Source: Siphonodentalium dalli (taxonomy: Eukaryota > Mollusca > Scaphopoda > Gadilida > Siphonodentaliidae). Taken from it: 64,000 bases of DNA. The notes below the pieces were generated by a model that did not search any database, was not told the origin of the DNA, and saw only the letters and a list, made by a program, of their open reading frames with translations. Positions 41,262-54,504 of this stretch are shown piece after piece; the first letter of the stretch is position 1, and each line of letters opens with the position of its first letter. The stretch is taken from positions 90,446,707 to 90,510,706 of the forward strand of contig CP136067.1 in assembly GCA_032622095.1 (NCBI GenBank). Direction: 5' to 3'. The translations under genes and the position numbers were made by a program.

Positions 41262-43228
41262 AGGGGCCTATACTATAGAATTACAATTGCGTGTTTCTCC
41301 ACGTGGACAGCGTTAGTCGGTAATTTCCCAGTCTAGTAAAGCTAGACTTGTGTTCTATAGTACTCGAGCAATTGTGTTCTTGTAAATTCCTTGCATTGGA
41401 TATTGGAATTTAACAATAGGCGATTACCCTTTTTCACACCATACATCGTTGTGAACTGACTTATTTTATGTTCTGGGAGAGCCATTCTGTATCTGGGATT
41501 CATTTCAGCAGCAAGCTGCTCGGTTTTTGTGGTGTTTGGAGTGTCCCAACGCTGCATATTTTTGTTATTCTATAGTACTCGAATTGTCTAACTTGGGGAA
41601 AAACAAGAACTCGCTTGACGGGCTGATAAATTACCAACTTAGGGAGTTCCATAGTACAGACATAACACAAATCGGGTAGAACACGGTGTTAACATTACAA
41701 GTATACGAGGCTGAATTAGTGGTTGTCACCGCAATGAAACTCGTGCGAATGTCGATATGTCGGATTATCGCTTTGTGTATTGCGCACTCATGCATTAACC
41801 CTTTCTCGACGTGCGAAGTTTCACCGGGTCAATAAAATCGTAGTCATATTGAGATGATGGGTTCAAATTACGCATGGGCGTAGATAGATATATTTTGAGA
41901 TGGGTTTCATAAACATAGACAAATTGGCTTTGATAAATAAGGGTTTGCACATAAATTATGTTGTGACTGAGTGGGGCGATTCTCAGCAAAATACTCAACA
42001 ATTGGGAATGTCACGCAGGGACGTTCAATGGGTGTTGGCGCATCACAATAATCTTCGTCCCAAAGTTAGTGATGATTGATTTATGGGGTAAATGGCAATT
42101 AGTTCAGAAGTTTCGATCGGTTGGAATTGTTGGTTTGGGGATTTCTAACAGTTGGAAATCTTGAGTAACCATTGCAGAATTTCAACCGAATGGGGTGCAA
42201 ATATAGTTTTCTGGTTCAGGGAGGAGGTGTACTCGGGCAGCGGAGACCTTATACGTGAATGTTACCGCGATTCCATGGTAGAAAATGGCACTGAATTTAA
42301 ATATTAAGACTGGAGAATAGGTTATAATCATTACAATGACAAAATTTTCCAGCTAATGTAACTGCAAATTATAATTTATACTACTAGTATGATGTTTTCC
42401 TACATTCAGTGTAATTTTGGTTGTTAAATCTAAGTTTCTACTTAAACAAAAAGTTACACCGACCCTTTGGAAAATATACTTGAAATATATATTTTCACCC
42501 TTTTAACTTGGAAATATTTTTATCAGTCTATTATCTCCGGCAATTCAGTTTGTTTTCAATTACATTGTACATGTATCGAAATCGTACGTATACGACAACC
42601 AGTTAAAATTTCCCTGCTCAATCTGACACTATAATCACCATGTGTAGGTTTTTCTGTCGATGGGGTTTATTTGTGATCACTCTATCCGTCTCTATCCCTT
42701 TGTGCTCGTACATACATCGTTAAATATATTTGACCATGAACCATGTACATACAAGGAAAGTCATGCAAAAGCTATATATTGTCTTCTATGATGTTGGTCA
42801 ATACAACATCTATCTCTTATAAAGAGCGTTTTCGCTTACGATATTTTGTACTCGTGTTCAGCGTAATCGTTTGTGTATTTTCGCGATGCTTGTGCCATTG
42901 GGATTATGGTGCACGCAAGTAGTTTTCGTGTTCCCCATTGCCTATCATAACATTGACTTTATACATCCACTAAACCACTCACCAAATGACTCAAATATAT
43001 ATAGGCATTACTATATCCATTTATGTATAATATTAGAGTAAGTTCCCTTTACCCATTAAGAAGCGTTCGCCTCCACGCGTAGAAAACGAAGATCCATAGT
43101 ACTGGATTTTGTCTGTTCTTGTAAATGACGGGGAGTCGCACACACTTGTAAATTATCGTATCCATAGTATTCGACAGTTTGTCCACGTGGAGAAACACGG
43201 CAATTGTAATTCTATAGTATAGGCCCCT
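41262..43228. mobile_element. 2-kb TIR element, copy 2, inserted in a minisatellite
   Basis: Same termini and interior as 31216-33187, differing by scattered substitutions and small indels. It splits one minisatellite unit between 'tctagcc' and 'ggagacaatgg', so the host sequence on both sides is known: it reads GCCA|GGGGCC on the left and GGCCCC|TGGAGAC on the right, against an uninterrupted GCCAGGAGAC. The duplication is therefore at most 1-2 bp or absent. It was inserted after the minisatellite formed. Confidence 0.85.
41342..41557 (-). CDS. Unrecognised 71-residue ORF carried by the TIR element (copy 2)
   Basis: Same ORF as 31297-31512, with R, K and K in place of S, Y and N. The charged variant (LPEHKISQ) looks more like an original protein sequence than the other copy, but I do not recognise it. 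Confidence 0.35.
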   Translation of the reverse strand: MQRWDTPNTTKTEQLAAEMNPRYRMALPEHKISQFTTMYGVKKGNRLLLNSNIQCKEFTRTQLLEYYRTQV

Positions 43229-43306
43229 GGAGACAATGGCCCGGCGCCTAGAGAGTTGAATACTGATTGGTCTAGCCAGGAGACAATGGCCCGGCGCCCA
43301 GAGAGT
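43229..43306. repeat. 50-bp minisatellite, right part
   Basis: One and a half further units of the array at 41094-41261, ending at CCCAGAGAGTCGATATC. Confidence 0.85.
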
Positions 43307-45032
43307 CGATATCATACACGTGCAATACAGATAAAGGGTCACAGATGGTCCATCAATTTACTACTGAAATTGAATCTGCTTTGGGACACTTGAATAAGGA
43401 GAGATAATGGTTCCTGGAATTACAAACTGAATTATATTTAACGTACTTACGGCTGACCAGCTGTTAAGTGTAGTTTTAATATTTATTTCTTAGAATTTCT
43501 TAGCATTCGATCACATTACTTCCTCTAAATAGTTAGCTTTTTGGAGATCATGATCTACGCGATTGCGACAACGATAAATTGTTCTTAGCAGTACAAGCAT
43601 TCATCCATGAGACAAAACACGATTCGTTTGATTAACTCTTGCAAATATATGTATTAGCAAACAAACTACTTCAACAGTTAAGACTTTAAAAAAAAATACA
43701 AATACATATGCGTGATTGATTCGGGGGAGGGGATGACACCGGTGATCGGTATATATGTTTATCTTGTTTTTGGTAGTCATGTTACTTTGTCATTGCTCTT
43801 TATTAATTTTTCGGCGTAATAACAAGTGGGAGAAGTTTTACCCATAATTCAGACAAGCCCCTGTCCTCCAATCGAATTGTGTGTACACAAGTGTTCGTGT
43901 TATATACTATGCTAGACAAATAAAAATGTTTAAACTAAACTGATGATTTTTCGATAAATCGTTAAAACCACCAACTCGCGAGAGAGCTATTATTAGGGAC
44001 ATATTATTATATCATTGCCTATAAAACAGCGGAAAATATACCGAAACGTAGACCGTCGTATGTATCTTTAAGAAGCCACGTTGAAATTCGATTCCGTTAT
44101 TTCACTGTATCATTTAGGGGATAACGGTGTGGTGTTTTGTGATTTCGGAAAGGTACAGTGCGAATATACTGTGGCAAATTTAGTTAATGGGCGACGGCGG
44201 ATTTATCGAACTTAAAACGTTATTTCGACACACACATGCCTTGTAATTATCGATAAAATGTGCAGACATAGAAAACACTCAGACAATTCACGACATTTTG
44301 TTTTAAATTTAATGCGCTGGATAAAATATAGTCCCTCAATTAGCATCGCTTTTATCGTTAAAAATGCTGATAAAGATGAAAAATTGCCACATCGAATAGA
44401 AATACATATGCATAACAATTAGTTTCTGCATTTAACTCGTGTCTTGTTCAGATGTTTACCACTTACAAATTGCGGCTTTCATTTTAAGTTGAATTGAAAC
44501 AATGGAAAATTGTTTACTCATTGAGATGTATTTCACGCTGTATCTGTCACGGTTTCATGTCAAGAAATTTGGTCTATTGATATCGAGACAATGATATTGA
44601 TGGGATATACTGGTGTCGTGTTTTGTGATTTATGAAAGTACATGTATACAGGGCCAATGCACTGACTGTCAAATTTCGACAAAAGCGACGACGCTGGTTT
44701 GTTTATATAGCAACGAGCTAGTAACGGAAGTCAGTAGACCGGGCGCCAACTCCATGCATCTACTCCGTGGCGCCGTCGGCATGTCCTACGTAATGGTGAT
44801 GCCATGGAGCGAAACGGAACAGTGAGCGGAGCAGGATTGGCCATGAACGAGATTATGAATTATACTGACGTCAATATTGGCACGTAGTAATATGTAAAAT
44901 TGATGATACCGGATACCGGACTATACTTTTCGACAGTTTATATCGATAATTACCCCCCCCCCCCCGCGCAAATTTGTGATGTTTCAGGTGGTATACTGGC
45001 ATAAGTGCATTATAATCGCTATTTTAAGGTAG
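43307..45032. other. No recognisable gene
   Basis: Short ORFs only (for example 44212-44418 minus and 44613-44825 plus), with no family resemblance. A C-run of 14 at about 44952-44965 is likely unstable or prone to misassembly. Two partly similar phrases, 'ggtgt.gtgttttgtgattt', occur at 44127 and 44611. Confidence 0.45.
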
Positions 45033-45040
45033 CTTGCCGG

Positions 45041-46255
45041 TAGGGATCAGCGAATATTCGAGATTCCATTCGGTGTCGATATCGGGCACCCGATTCGAGG
45101 TCGACACCGAATTGGTCCGCTGATTCGGATATTTTCGAATCCGTGTTACTTTGGTGTGGTCTCGTTTTTTTGCGTTAGATAACACATGCCAAATAACCTT
45201 AGATCACAAACATTGAAGCAGAAGGTTGCCAAGTTAGCCAACGTAGGTAATTTTGAATGTATGCGTTCAGATTAGACGTGCATTATGCAAAGTATGTGCT
45301 TCGATCGCAACTCGTAATGGTGATTAATCGCCGCATATATTTGTAATTGTATCGACGCTATATAAATTGCCCACAGGGTCCGTGATAGCTAGATACGAAC
45401 CCAACTGATTACCTTATGTTTATAACTTCAGATATCCGATTCAGATTATATGAATAAAACTCAATGTCAGTCGCCGTTATGCGCGACAAAACATAGATTG
45501 GAATGAACAGAAATCTTGACCAGTCGGTCTATTACGTTATTAAATGGACGTCATTGTGTGCGACCAGGTATCTAAGACACTGCTGGCATAATTCCTAGAA
45601 ATTGTCTACTTTCTGTTTCCCGGGAAATCAAGCGTGTTGCACCAAGTTTCGATCCGTTGAATCTTGTTAATAACATATATAATTTGTGTCTGTTTTCTGA
45701 GCCCCCCTCCGTGGAGACAACTACTGCATGTGAATATGTGATCTAGGTGTTTGGTCTATTGTGGGGTGAACATTTAAAGAGATACCTACCAGTATTATCG
45801 AACTACAATAATTATATAGCTGAACAGTGTACCCATGTCCAAGTGTGTCAAATCTGTATTATCTTTATTAAATAATGTAGACAAGTTACTTCCATTCCAT
45901 GGGGTTTATGACATACGTTGTTTGAATTGTCTTTAACTGTCTTACATGTACTGTCACATGACACAGCTAGATATAAATTCAATTTAACATATCCCAACTC
46001 CGCCATGAGACTGAGAGTGACATGCCTATGTCATGATTTTCCTTTAAAAAATAAGTTCCAACGGATGTTTGAGGAGATTAACATTGTTATATAGTACATT
46101 TTGCAGATTTTGTCACGAGACTCTGAAATAAACACTAGTAACCAATGTCAATCACTAGCTGATTCGATTCGAGATTAAATTCGATGTCGATATCAGGAAG
46201 GAGATTCGATATCGAGATTCGATTCGATGCAAAATCTCCGATTCGCAGTTCCCTA
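45041..46255. mobile_element. hAT-like non-autonomous element, 1.2 kb
   Basis: Both flanks are CTTGCCGG (45033-45040 and 46256-46263), an exact 8-bp duplication. The ends are TAGGGATCAGCGAAT and ATTCGCAGTTCCCTA. Subterminal regions are rich in 'attcgattcga' and 'gatatcg' words (45057-45140 and 46155-46240), as is common for hAT subterminal transposase sites. No transposase frame is present, so it depends on another copy for movement. Confidence 0.88.
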
Positions 46256-46639
46256 CTTGCCGGTAGTTTACGCCAGCGCAAATCAATAAGTACACTGAGT
46301 ACATACCAGGCTCTCACCTGTTTGTAAACGCTGACGCCCGCTCTTTGATTAATTAGAGTTAATAATTTAAATATCTAAGAGTTAATTTAGCAACTTTTAG
46401 CATTAATACGGTACGTACATACAGTTGTGTGTGTGAATACCTGAAGCAGATCATTCGTGTCTGTAAAGAAATATAAAATTTTCACTGGCTGTGTGCTAGG
46501 AGTGTCGTGGATATTTGTGTGTACTCGTTTGTGACGTATTTTGGTACAGTGACGTCATATGGAGGTGTGGGGTTACGGTGAAGTAAAATGGCTACCTACA
46601 CATAGCATAGTCTTTAATGTCTCTATTTCCGTGACATAA

Positions 46640-46657
46640 ATTGGTCCCTCGAACCGT
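46640..46657 (+). other. Probable primer-binding site of the Pao/BEL element
   Basis: TTGGTCCCTCGAACCG begins with TGG, the complement of a tRNA CCA end, just before the gag ATG at 46662. It implies that the 5' LTR ends near 46639, and its start would lie between 46264 and about 46330. No matching 3' LTR is seen, so the LTR cannot be delimited. Confidence 0.45.
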
Positions 46658-46661
46658 CAAG

Positions 46662-49600
46662 ATGTCGATCAAATCAGAACTTTCGCTTAAGGCTATAAGG
46701 ATGAAACGCAGAGCACAGAGAGGACACACCACGCGGTTGATCAAGGATGCTGATGCCATGTTGAACACCGATCAAGTCGACATGAAGTTTCTTAAGGACG
46801 TTTTGGCGATGTTAAACGAGAAAGTTTCTCTTCTTGGTGAAATGGATGATGCAGTTCTTAATTTCTTGGTTGATGATGATTCTGAGTTCGACAGAGAATC
46901 TGATGACATAGAGACATACATGAGAGTAATAAAGAGTCAACGTAATTCTTATGTGGCTTTCGTGGACATTCATGATGCTGGTCGGGTTGGTGCAAGAAGG
47001 TCTGTCGCTACGCCGGAGAATGATCGTGTATGCAATGTTCGTCAAAGTGTTGCACTTCGAAAAAATCATTGCCGTTATTTGAGGGCGAATTGGTGCAATG
47101 GCAGCCATTTTGGGATTCGTTCCATGCTGTGGTGCATTCAGTTCCTGAAGACGAATTACCATCGATTCAGAAATTTCAGTATTTACGACCATTGTTGCGT
47201 GGATCTGCGGCAATGTGTGTTGATGGACTATTTTTGACAAAAGATAATTACTTTCATGCAACTACTATTCTGAAAGAGAGATTCGGACAGACGCATAAAA
47301 TTACACATGCACATTTACAGACGCTGATGGATCTACCGACGCCTCAAAATAATGTGCACAGTATTGGGCAATTTAGAGATGTTATTGAGTCGAATATTCG
47401 ATCTTTGGACGCGTTGGGACAAGGGACATCTTACAGAGACATGCTTGTTTCAATGTTAATTCAAAAGTTGCCGGCGATTCAGCGTGGTAATTTGGTGCGT
47501 CGATATGGTAATCGCCAATTTTCATTGGAAGACATTAGAGAATGTTGCGTCTTGAAGTTGATATATTAGATGCCGTTGAACAAAGTTCTTCTTTCGAGCT
47601 CACAACTTCAACATTGACCGCACCATCCAACAGGTCTTCATTTAATCAAGTGAAGGATCCGACTGCTTTTCACAAGGATTCAAGCGCCCCAGTTTGCGCG
47701 TTTTGCGACGGCAAACATTTACCGGCGAACTGTTCAATGGGTATTAAAGAACGGCTTGACATTGTAAGGTATCGGAGACTTTGTTACAATTGCCTTTCTA
47801 GTACACATCGATGTTCTGAATGTGTAACGCGCTTCCGCTGTATACTTTGTTCAAGAAAACATCACACTAGTATATGTGAGTCGAGCAGTGCGAAAGATAG
47901 GCCTGTTAGTGGAATTTCAGGACGAGTTTCCGTTCATGTGCCAAACAATCGGAGTTCATTACATTGTAATGTCAAATCTGACAGTGGAAGTAATGGTGAC
48001 TATATCAACGGTGCTGTACTACCGACGGTTTCGCATCATTACTCCTTGTTAAAAACTGCAATTTCAGATGTATCTTCCGGGACGATTACTATTGCAGCCA
48101 ACATTCTGTTAGACGATGGTTCACAGACTTCTTTTATCAGACAGGGTTTCGCTGAAGAACTAGGGCTCGTACCGATTGGACAACGGTAGATAAGTATTTC
48201 GGCGTTTGGGTCCACGAGTTCTGACAAGCGTTATTTGAATGTCGCAAAAGTGAATCTCTTATGCGACAATGATGCGATTGAACTTGAACTCCTTATTGTT
48301 CCTACAATTTCTACACCACTGAACATTTAAGTTGAACAAAAAATATTAGACATTATCCTCATTTGAAAGGACTCAAATTAGCACATTCTGTTACCGGTGC
48401 TGATACGTTTAACATTGACATTTTAGTGAGAGCTGATTGTTATTACGACGTTGTGGTGGATACGCAAATAAGATGAGTTGACGGGCCAGTGGCTGTTAAA
48501 TCGAAAGTCGGTTTCTTGATTACAGGACCTGTTCGTAATCAGGCAACTGGTGGGTTTACATCTATGTTGAAGTATGTTCAGCGTTTTAACGGATCATTCT
48601 GTCGATGACCACGAGCTCGAGAAATTTTTGTCACTAGAAACATTGGGCATTGAATCACCAAAACGGTCAAAAAATAATTACGAGTTGTTATCAGTTTACT
48701 GTGATTCAATAATATTCAGAGATGGAGCGTGTATAGCACGTTTACCGTTGGCAGACGACCATGCACCTTTACCTACCAATTATGATGTTGTTTTTAATAG
48801 AGCTCGATCGACTATTAATAGACTTGTCAGGAAATCATCTCTTCTTATGGATTATGATAAACTTATACAAGAGCAACTGAGAAGAGGATTCATTGAGAAG
48901 GTTCCGTTTGATGAGCTTGAGAAGACAGTCGGAAATTGTCATTATATTCCACACTATCCCCGTGTTTAAAGATTCTGCAACAACACCAATGAGGATTGTT
49001 TATGACTGCAGTTGTAAAATGAACAATTTAAGTCCCTGTCTCAACGACTGTTTATTAACAGGTCCTGTTTTGCAGAATGGCTTGTCATCTATTCTGATCA
49101 GATTTCGGTTGCGAAAGTACGGTGTTGTTTCAGACGTGGAAAAGGAATTTCTACATGTTCAATTGGCTGATGTATATAAGGATTTCACGAGGTTCCTCTG
49201 GTTATCGGACGCTGCTGATCCGGATTCTATATTTGATGTATACAGGTTCAATGTTATTCTGTTTGGTGCAAAAAGTTCACCATTCATTCTAAATGCTACC
49301 ATACTGAAACATTTATTATTAGAGACAGTGTCTTCTCCATTCACGACAAAAACACTGATGAATAATGTTTATGTTGACAATTTCATCGCTAGCTTTGATA
49401 ATGTTGACGATGTAGAACGATATTGTCGAGAGTCCAGGTCAATCATGTCGAAAGGTAACTTCAATGTTCGCGCGTGGTCTTCAAACTTGACGGAGATGGA
49501 AAAGATTGCCTCTGCGAGTGGTGTTTATTGTTCAGATAATACTGTGTCAGTATTGGGTTTGCGTTGGGAGATCAAGAGTGACACATTGAGCTTTTCTTCT

Positions 49601-50262
49601 AAGTCCATGAATACTTCTGGAATGATTACCAAGCGTGAAATTCTAAGCGACACCTGCTCCGTGTTTGATCCACTAGGGTTTGTGTCACCAGATATTACAC
49701 AAGCTAAGATTTTTATGCAAAAAACTCTGGTTAGAGAACGTTGAATGCGATGAAAGAGTGTCTGATGAGTTGTCGCTAGAATGGCATTGTATACGCGTAG
49801 AGCTTCAAACGGCTTCAAACATAACAATTAAGCGGTGGATTAACGTACGTGATGACGAAAATGGTGAAATAGAATTGCATGTGTTCGCGGACGCCAGCAA
49901 TAAGGCTTATGGGACAGTTGCTTACATCAAATATAACAAAGAGTGTATACCGGAGATAATGATGGCGAAAAGTCGAGTGACACCATTAAAATAAATAACC
50001 ATTCCACAATTATAACTCACTGCAGCTCTTATCGCTGTGCGTCTTGCATCGCATATTATCAGTAGTATCGATTGTAAAAAGAGAACAATAAAAACGGTAT
50101 TATGGACAGATAGTACAATAGTTCTTTATTGGATAAATTATACGAGAACATTGCCTAATTTCGTTGCTAACAGAGTATCACAGATAAAGACAATTACAAA
50201 TAATATTTATTGGCGTCACTGTTCGTCTGCAGACAATCCTGCAGATATCACTCTTAAAAGTT
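46662..50262 (+). pseudogene. Pao/BEL LTR retrotransposon, decayed and 3'-truncated
   Basis: Domains appear in the BEL order: a charged coiled gag N-terminus (46662-47020); a gag/DUF1759-type region LPLFEGELVQWQPFWDSF with LPTPQNN (47060-47560); zinc knuckles FCDGKHLPANC and CYNCLSSTHRC/C.ILCSRKHHTSIC (47700-47880); an aspartic-protease core NILLDDGSQTSFI (48103-48141); reverse transcriptase (48890-49560); RNase H with HVFADAS and VLWTDSTIVLYWI (49880-50150). It is inactive: frames shift near 47025, 47550, 48940 and 49710, in-frame stops occur at 48187, about 48329, 48475 and about 49992, and the catalytic YVDD box reads YVDN (49372-49383). Integrase and 3' LTR are missing; the sequence ends at a foldback near 50262. 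Confidence 0.9.
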
Positions 50263-50437
50263 TTGGTTTAAAAAAAAAAAAAATTTGGTTTTGAACTTTG
50301 TCCCATATATGTAACCAAATTAGGTTTTGATCAAAACCAAATACCAAGCGCCAACTGGTTTTGATCAAACCCCAAACTGGTTTTATATATGAAACCAATT
50401 TTGGTTTTGATTTTGACCAAACAGTTCCTTTTTTGCA
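50262..50437. mobile_element. Foldback rich in 'ggttttgatcaaaacc'
   Basis: TTGGTTTTGAACTTTGTCCC...GGTTTTGATCAAAACC on the left pairs with GGTTTTGATCAAACCCC...ATATATGAAACCAATTTTGG on the right. It starts in an A14 run exactly where the Pao coding sequence stops (after NPADI), so it may have inserted there or marks the deletion point. Confidence 0.65.
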
Positions 50438-50485
50438 CAATTTATTGATAAATGTGCCATACAACATACTTATGCAACCTTTAAG

Positions 50486-50680
50486 GGTACTGTACACTAA
50501 ATCCACCCATTTATTGTACCATGTCCATACTGAACAAAATATATGCTACACATGAATGAATTTGGTTTTCCAAGTTCGACATGTAAAATTATAATGAAAA
50601 TTAATTTATGACTCGAGTCATAAATTGTTTTTCATTATAATTACCAATCCATTGATATATTAAAGGGCTAATTATAAAAG
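50486..50680. mobile_element. Half-eroded relative of the foldback at 25353
   Basis: GGGTACTGTACACTAAATCC, 'acaaaatatatgc.acacatgaatg' and the axis ATGACTCGAGTCAT match the left arm and centre of the 25353-25695 element. The right arm fades out after 'ataattaccaatccattg'. Confidence 0.65.
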
Positions 50681-53332
50681 GCTTTAGACTCAGGATGCTA
50701 TACAGTCTGAAACAGATGCCAACAGATTCCATTTCCAGAAGAAAAATTCAGCTGATCACTTGCATACTACAGGCTATCAAATTTCTATATTATGACTTTC
50801 ATACCCTCCCACAAACATACATGTACATGTATATGGGTTATTTTTGTCAATTGGTCAAATCTTATATTATACCACTATTTTAAACCCATTATTTTTGATG
50901 GTTTCTACCATAATAATGTTGGTTGCCAAGTAAACAGAAAATAAACGGTGACCATGTAATATTTTTGTTTAGAGTTATCACTTATTTACTGTTTACACAC
51001 TCCTGAAATTATTATGATAGAAATAGTTGGTCCGCAAATAGTTCAGTGTTTCTCACATAATTTGGTGATGACTTTTTCAAGAGTGCATATATGCTGGCAT
51101 AGAACTAAATTCCACAAGATACTGCAAGATGTGGCAAATTACATGTACAATTTCCTGAAATCACAAACCTCTGAGGACTATTCTACCATTTAATTGCTGT
51201 CAGTAACCTTAAATTGAGGCATGTAATTTGCCTGCATATGTGAGGGCCACCCCATTCATGAATCATATCATAAGCAACCAAAATTAAGAGTCGAAGATGA
51301 AGTAAATTGTCCAAATGACACAATTGGTTGCATCAATGTTGAATGAAGTTTTAAGATAAACATCAATGAAGACACAGTGAGATTTTGGAAATTAAACTTT
51401 AATTCAAACTTAGTCAGCAGGAATAATTGTAATCCTAGCCATTCTTCCACAGCAGTGTATATTCCTGATGTCTGTGCACACCTCACCATTGCAACAATTG
51501 CAATGAATTAACACTTAATATATAGTTCATCACACCATTCTTATATTGAACATTCCCAAGAATGACAGCTCATCTGTTTTTACACCTGTCATGCAGTAGA
51601 AATTTAAAAATCAGCAAACTCCTTTATATTGGCATCTGATGAATATAGCAGCACTTGACAGCATAGCATGCTACTAACTTCCCACAGGCTGCACCACACT
51701 TGTATATTGTGGTGCAATATTTATGAATGAAAAGTTGACACACATGCCTCCTCTGTATGCTGTGCACATTCTGGTACTAAAGTTTCCAATGCCAGTGAAC
51801 AAACATACTCTGAAAAGATACGCATAAAATACTATGTTTAGGAAAAGTCAAATTTAAAGACATATATTGCAGACTTATTTCATTGAATATTAAAAGCATT
51901 GTTAGGGCATGGCAAAATATGCTCATGGAAATTCCAACAAAAGACCTTTAACTCTGGTGAAATTGACGTGCTGAACCAAAACTCAAACTTGACCTGTATT
52001 TTGTACATTACAACACACACATTTCAAATTTCATTCATCTCAGTTGAGACTATCTAAAGTTATCATCTGACATGTGGAATCCAAAAGCGAACTAACAGAC
52101 AGACACGCATCATAATACATCCCCTTTTTTAAACAGGCATATATGGGTGCATATAAACAATCAGTTAGTATCCAAACACTATCCCCACTGGAATTATGTT
52201 GCAAAAACCTGCGATTAAGAACTAAAATTCCAACCATATCCACTGTAGCATTTCAGAGAACATAACGGTTGAACCACGCACAAATGTAAACACTTACTAC
52301 TTTATTCAGGGCACCTTATTGGGTATAAACATTACTGAAATGATTGTCCCAATACTAGTCACTGAGTTTAATTTGTTTATAACAATGATGTTGTTTTCTG
52401 ACTATTTGGATAACTTATTTTGGCATGATTATTTATTATTCCATCAGCAGGTCCGGGAACACCTCACTGGATTGTTTCACATCACTTTAATTTGTCTTTA
52501 AAAGCACATCAGGTTATTGGATATTTATAAAGCCATTTATAAGGACATCATGGCTATGGTTTATATAGTGTCATCAGTATTCTGTGGATTAAATTGCAAA
52601 ATGCGGTGATTATTCACCCCCCCCCAATTGCCCCTGTTATTTTTATCTCCGGTTACCCTTCACAGGTATTATTTTATTTAGTCTTATTCCATACCTTGAC
52701 ACTTAGAAGTACACAATCTGCTAGAGGTTATTTGTTTGGACTCTTTTCCATAGGTAGGGAAGTTAGACATAAATTCAACAAACATACAACATAAGGCTTT
52801 GTGTTAAAGGTGCACAGTCCGATCTGATTGTCCCCGGATCATCCAGTTACAACATGAACAACAACGGAAGTTTACACCAAAAGCCAATAGTCATCCAACA
52901 TTACTTTTCATCATGTTATCTTCTGAAATTGATTTGCGATGACTTTGCGAGACCTCTCAATATCTTGTATATCGGCATATTTCTAGAAGAAGTCAGTGGA
53001 ATGTTTGGTAGGCTGACAAATAATCGAGGTGGATAAAATTAACAGATTTGATACCGGTAACTCAGAGCTTTGAGGGATAGGTTCCTTAACTCAAATAAAA
53101 TATTATTTAAACCAGAAGCTGAAGAAATAGTAATTTAGGGGGCGTCAAATCAGATTATACATATTCTAAGTGATCAGTATTTATATAAAAATTTACAGTT
53201 GTAAATTGAATACATCCAAGTTCCAACTTTGGTCCAGTGTACGTCTTCCAGTCAATTTACTTCCACACCAAGACTTCTAGCTGACCGTCCTCTATAAAAT
53301 ATAACATACAGGTCTTATAAAATGATACCCAC
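50681..53332. other. Long stretch without recognisable genes
   Basis: Base composition is slightly less AT-rich. A C10 run is at 52618-52627. The phrase at 52468-52492 (CTGGATTGTTTCACATCACTTTAA) is the tail word of the 19047/33655 dispersed repeat. No exon is supported. Confidence 0.45.
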
Positions 53333-53584
53333 AAGCCTTGAAATAGTGTGTCTGTCATTTGCAGAATGAGGTCCCCAGAGGAAGAATTTAGTGATGCGAC
53401 CCCACATAGTTGGCTAGCATCACCAAATTCACCCTCTGTGAACGTCCTTCTGCTGAGGTGTAAGCAGCATGAGCTCTCCAGAGGGTGAATTTGGTCATGC
53501 TAGCCCACTGTGCGGGGTAGCATCACTAAATTCACCCTCTGGGGACCTCATTCTGCAAATGACAGGCACACTATTTCAAGGCTT
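53333..53584. mobile_element. 252-bp near-perfect foldback
   Basis: The ends AAGCCTTGAAATAGTGTG and CACACTATTTCAAGGCTT are perfect inverse copies. CTGTCATTTGCAGAATGAGG, GTCCCCAGAGG and 'gaatttagtgatgc.accccac' follow in both arms, with a short asymmetric centre near 53455. A diverged relative is at 30594-30872. Confidence 0.88.
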
Positions 53585-54504
53585 GGACATGCAGTAGTAT
53601 ATGAAATGACATGTACATCTATAGATTTACTTATCACATATTGTTCTGGATATAAATCTTTTCAATGTACCGGCAACGACATATTGGATTTCAAACAAAG
53701 AAAACATTATTGCAGGCATGTTCATAGCATGGTTTGATGACAGGTGAAATACCCAGCATGGGTGGGGTGTGAGTAATCACATTCTTCATGACTTCGGGGC
53801 GGGCGGCCTTCATTTAGGTTATAGTTTAGAAATAACATTTATAAAATTATGAAAATTTCCTCAAGAAGATACTATTATATACTATAGCCAAATGCGCAGA
53901 GACAGTATGTTTTGGTTATTTTGTTGTTTCCGTATGGACCGCCCTACATCTCATAGCACGGGCGTAAGTGAAGACTCTGTCAATTTTATGTGCAGAGTTA
54001 TTTGGGTTTTGATAATGAAGTAAATCTGATTGATAATGTACAGATAGACTTTAATAGTTGACGATATATGTGAATGGTTTTGTACAGAGATATATATGAT
54101 TACATTCAATAGATTTTTTTGGTTTTATATTTTTTTTTTGGTAATTTCTTTATTTTGTTAAAAAAATGTATACATTTAGTACATGTCAGTGTGTTCTTGA
54201 GCCGTCCTGCTCCCGAAGAAATGTCAGAGCGGCAAGCGGGACGAGCATATTTTGGTATATGCCGTTCCTAACTCGTTGAGAGCTATGACCACTTATGGGT
54301 CTGAAGTTCCTGCACCCCACCCCAGGCAAGTGCTGGGTCGGTTTTAAGCCGGGTCCCACTTGGTTGGTGTTGTGGGTGAGTGGAATGTGTATGACATGAG
54401 CGCTAGCTTCTGAAAGTGAATCGTATTGTTATATCAAAGTAGGGTGTGCCTTTTGAGAATGAGTGAATTGGGTCAGTTTAAGCTGGCGTTGGTGACGGCA
54501 TGCT
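53585..54504. other. No recognisable gene
   Basis: AT-rich with T-runs at 54114-54140, then a GC-richer stretch from 54190 leading into the SGNH ORF. In the frame before 54505 a short ORF (MSELGQFKLALVTACCEIY, from 54460) could be an N-terminus shifted by an indel. This is not certain. Confidence 0.4.
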
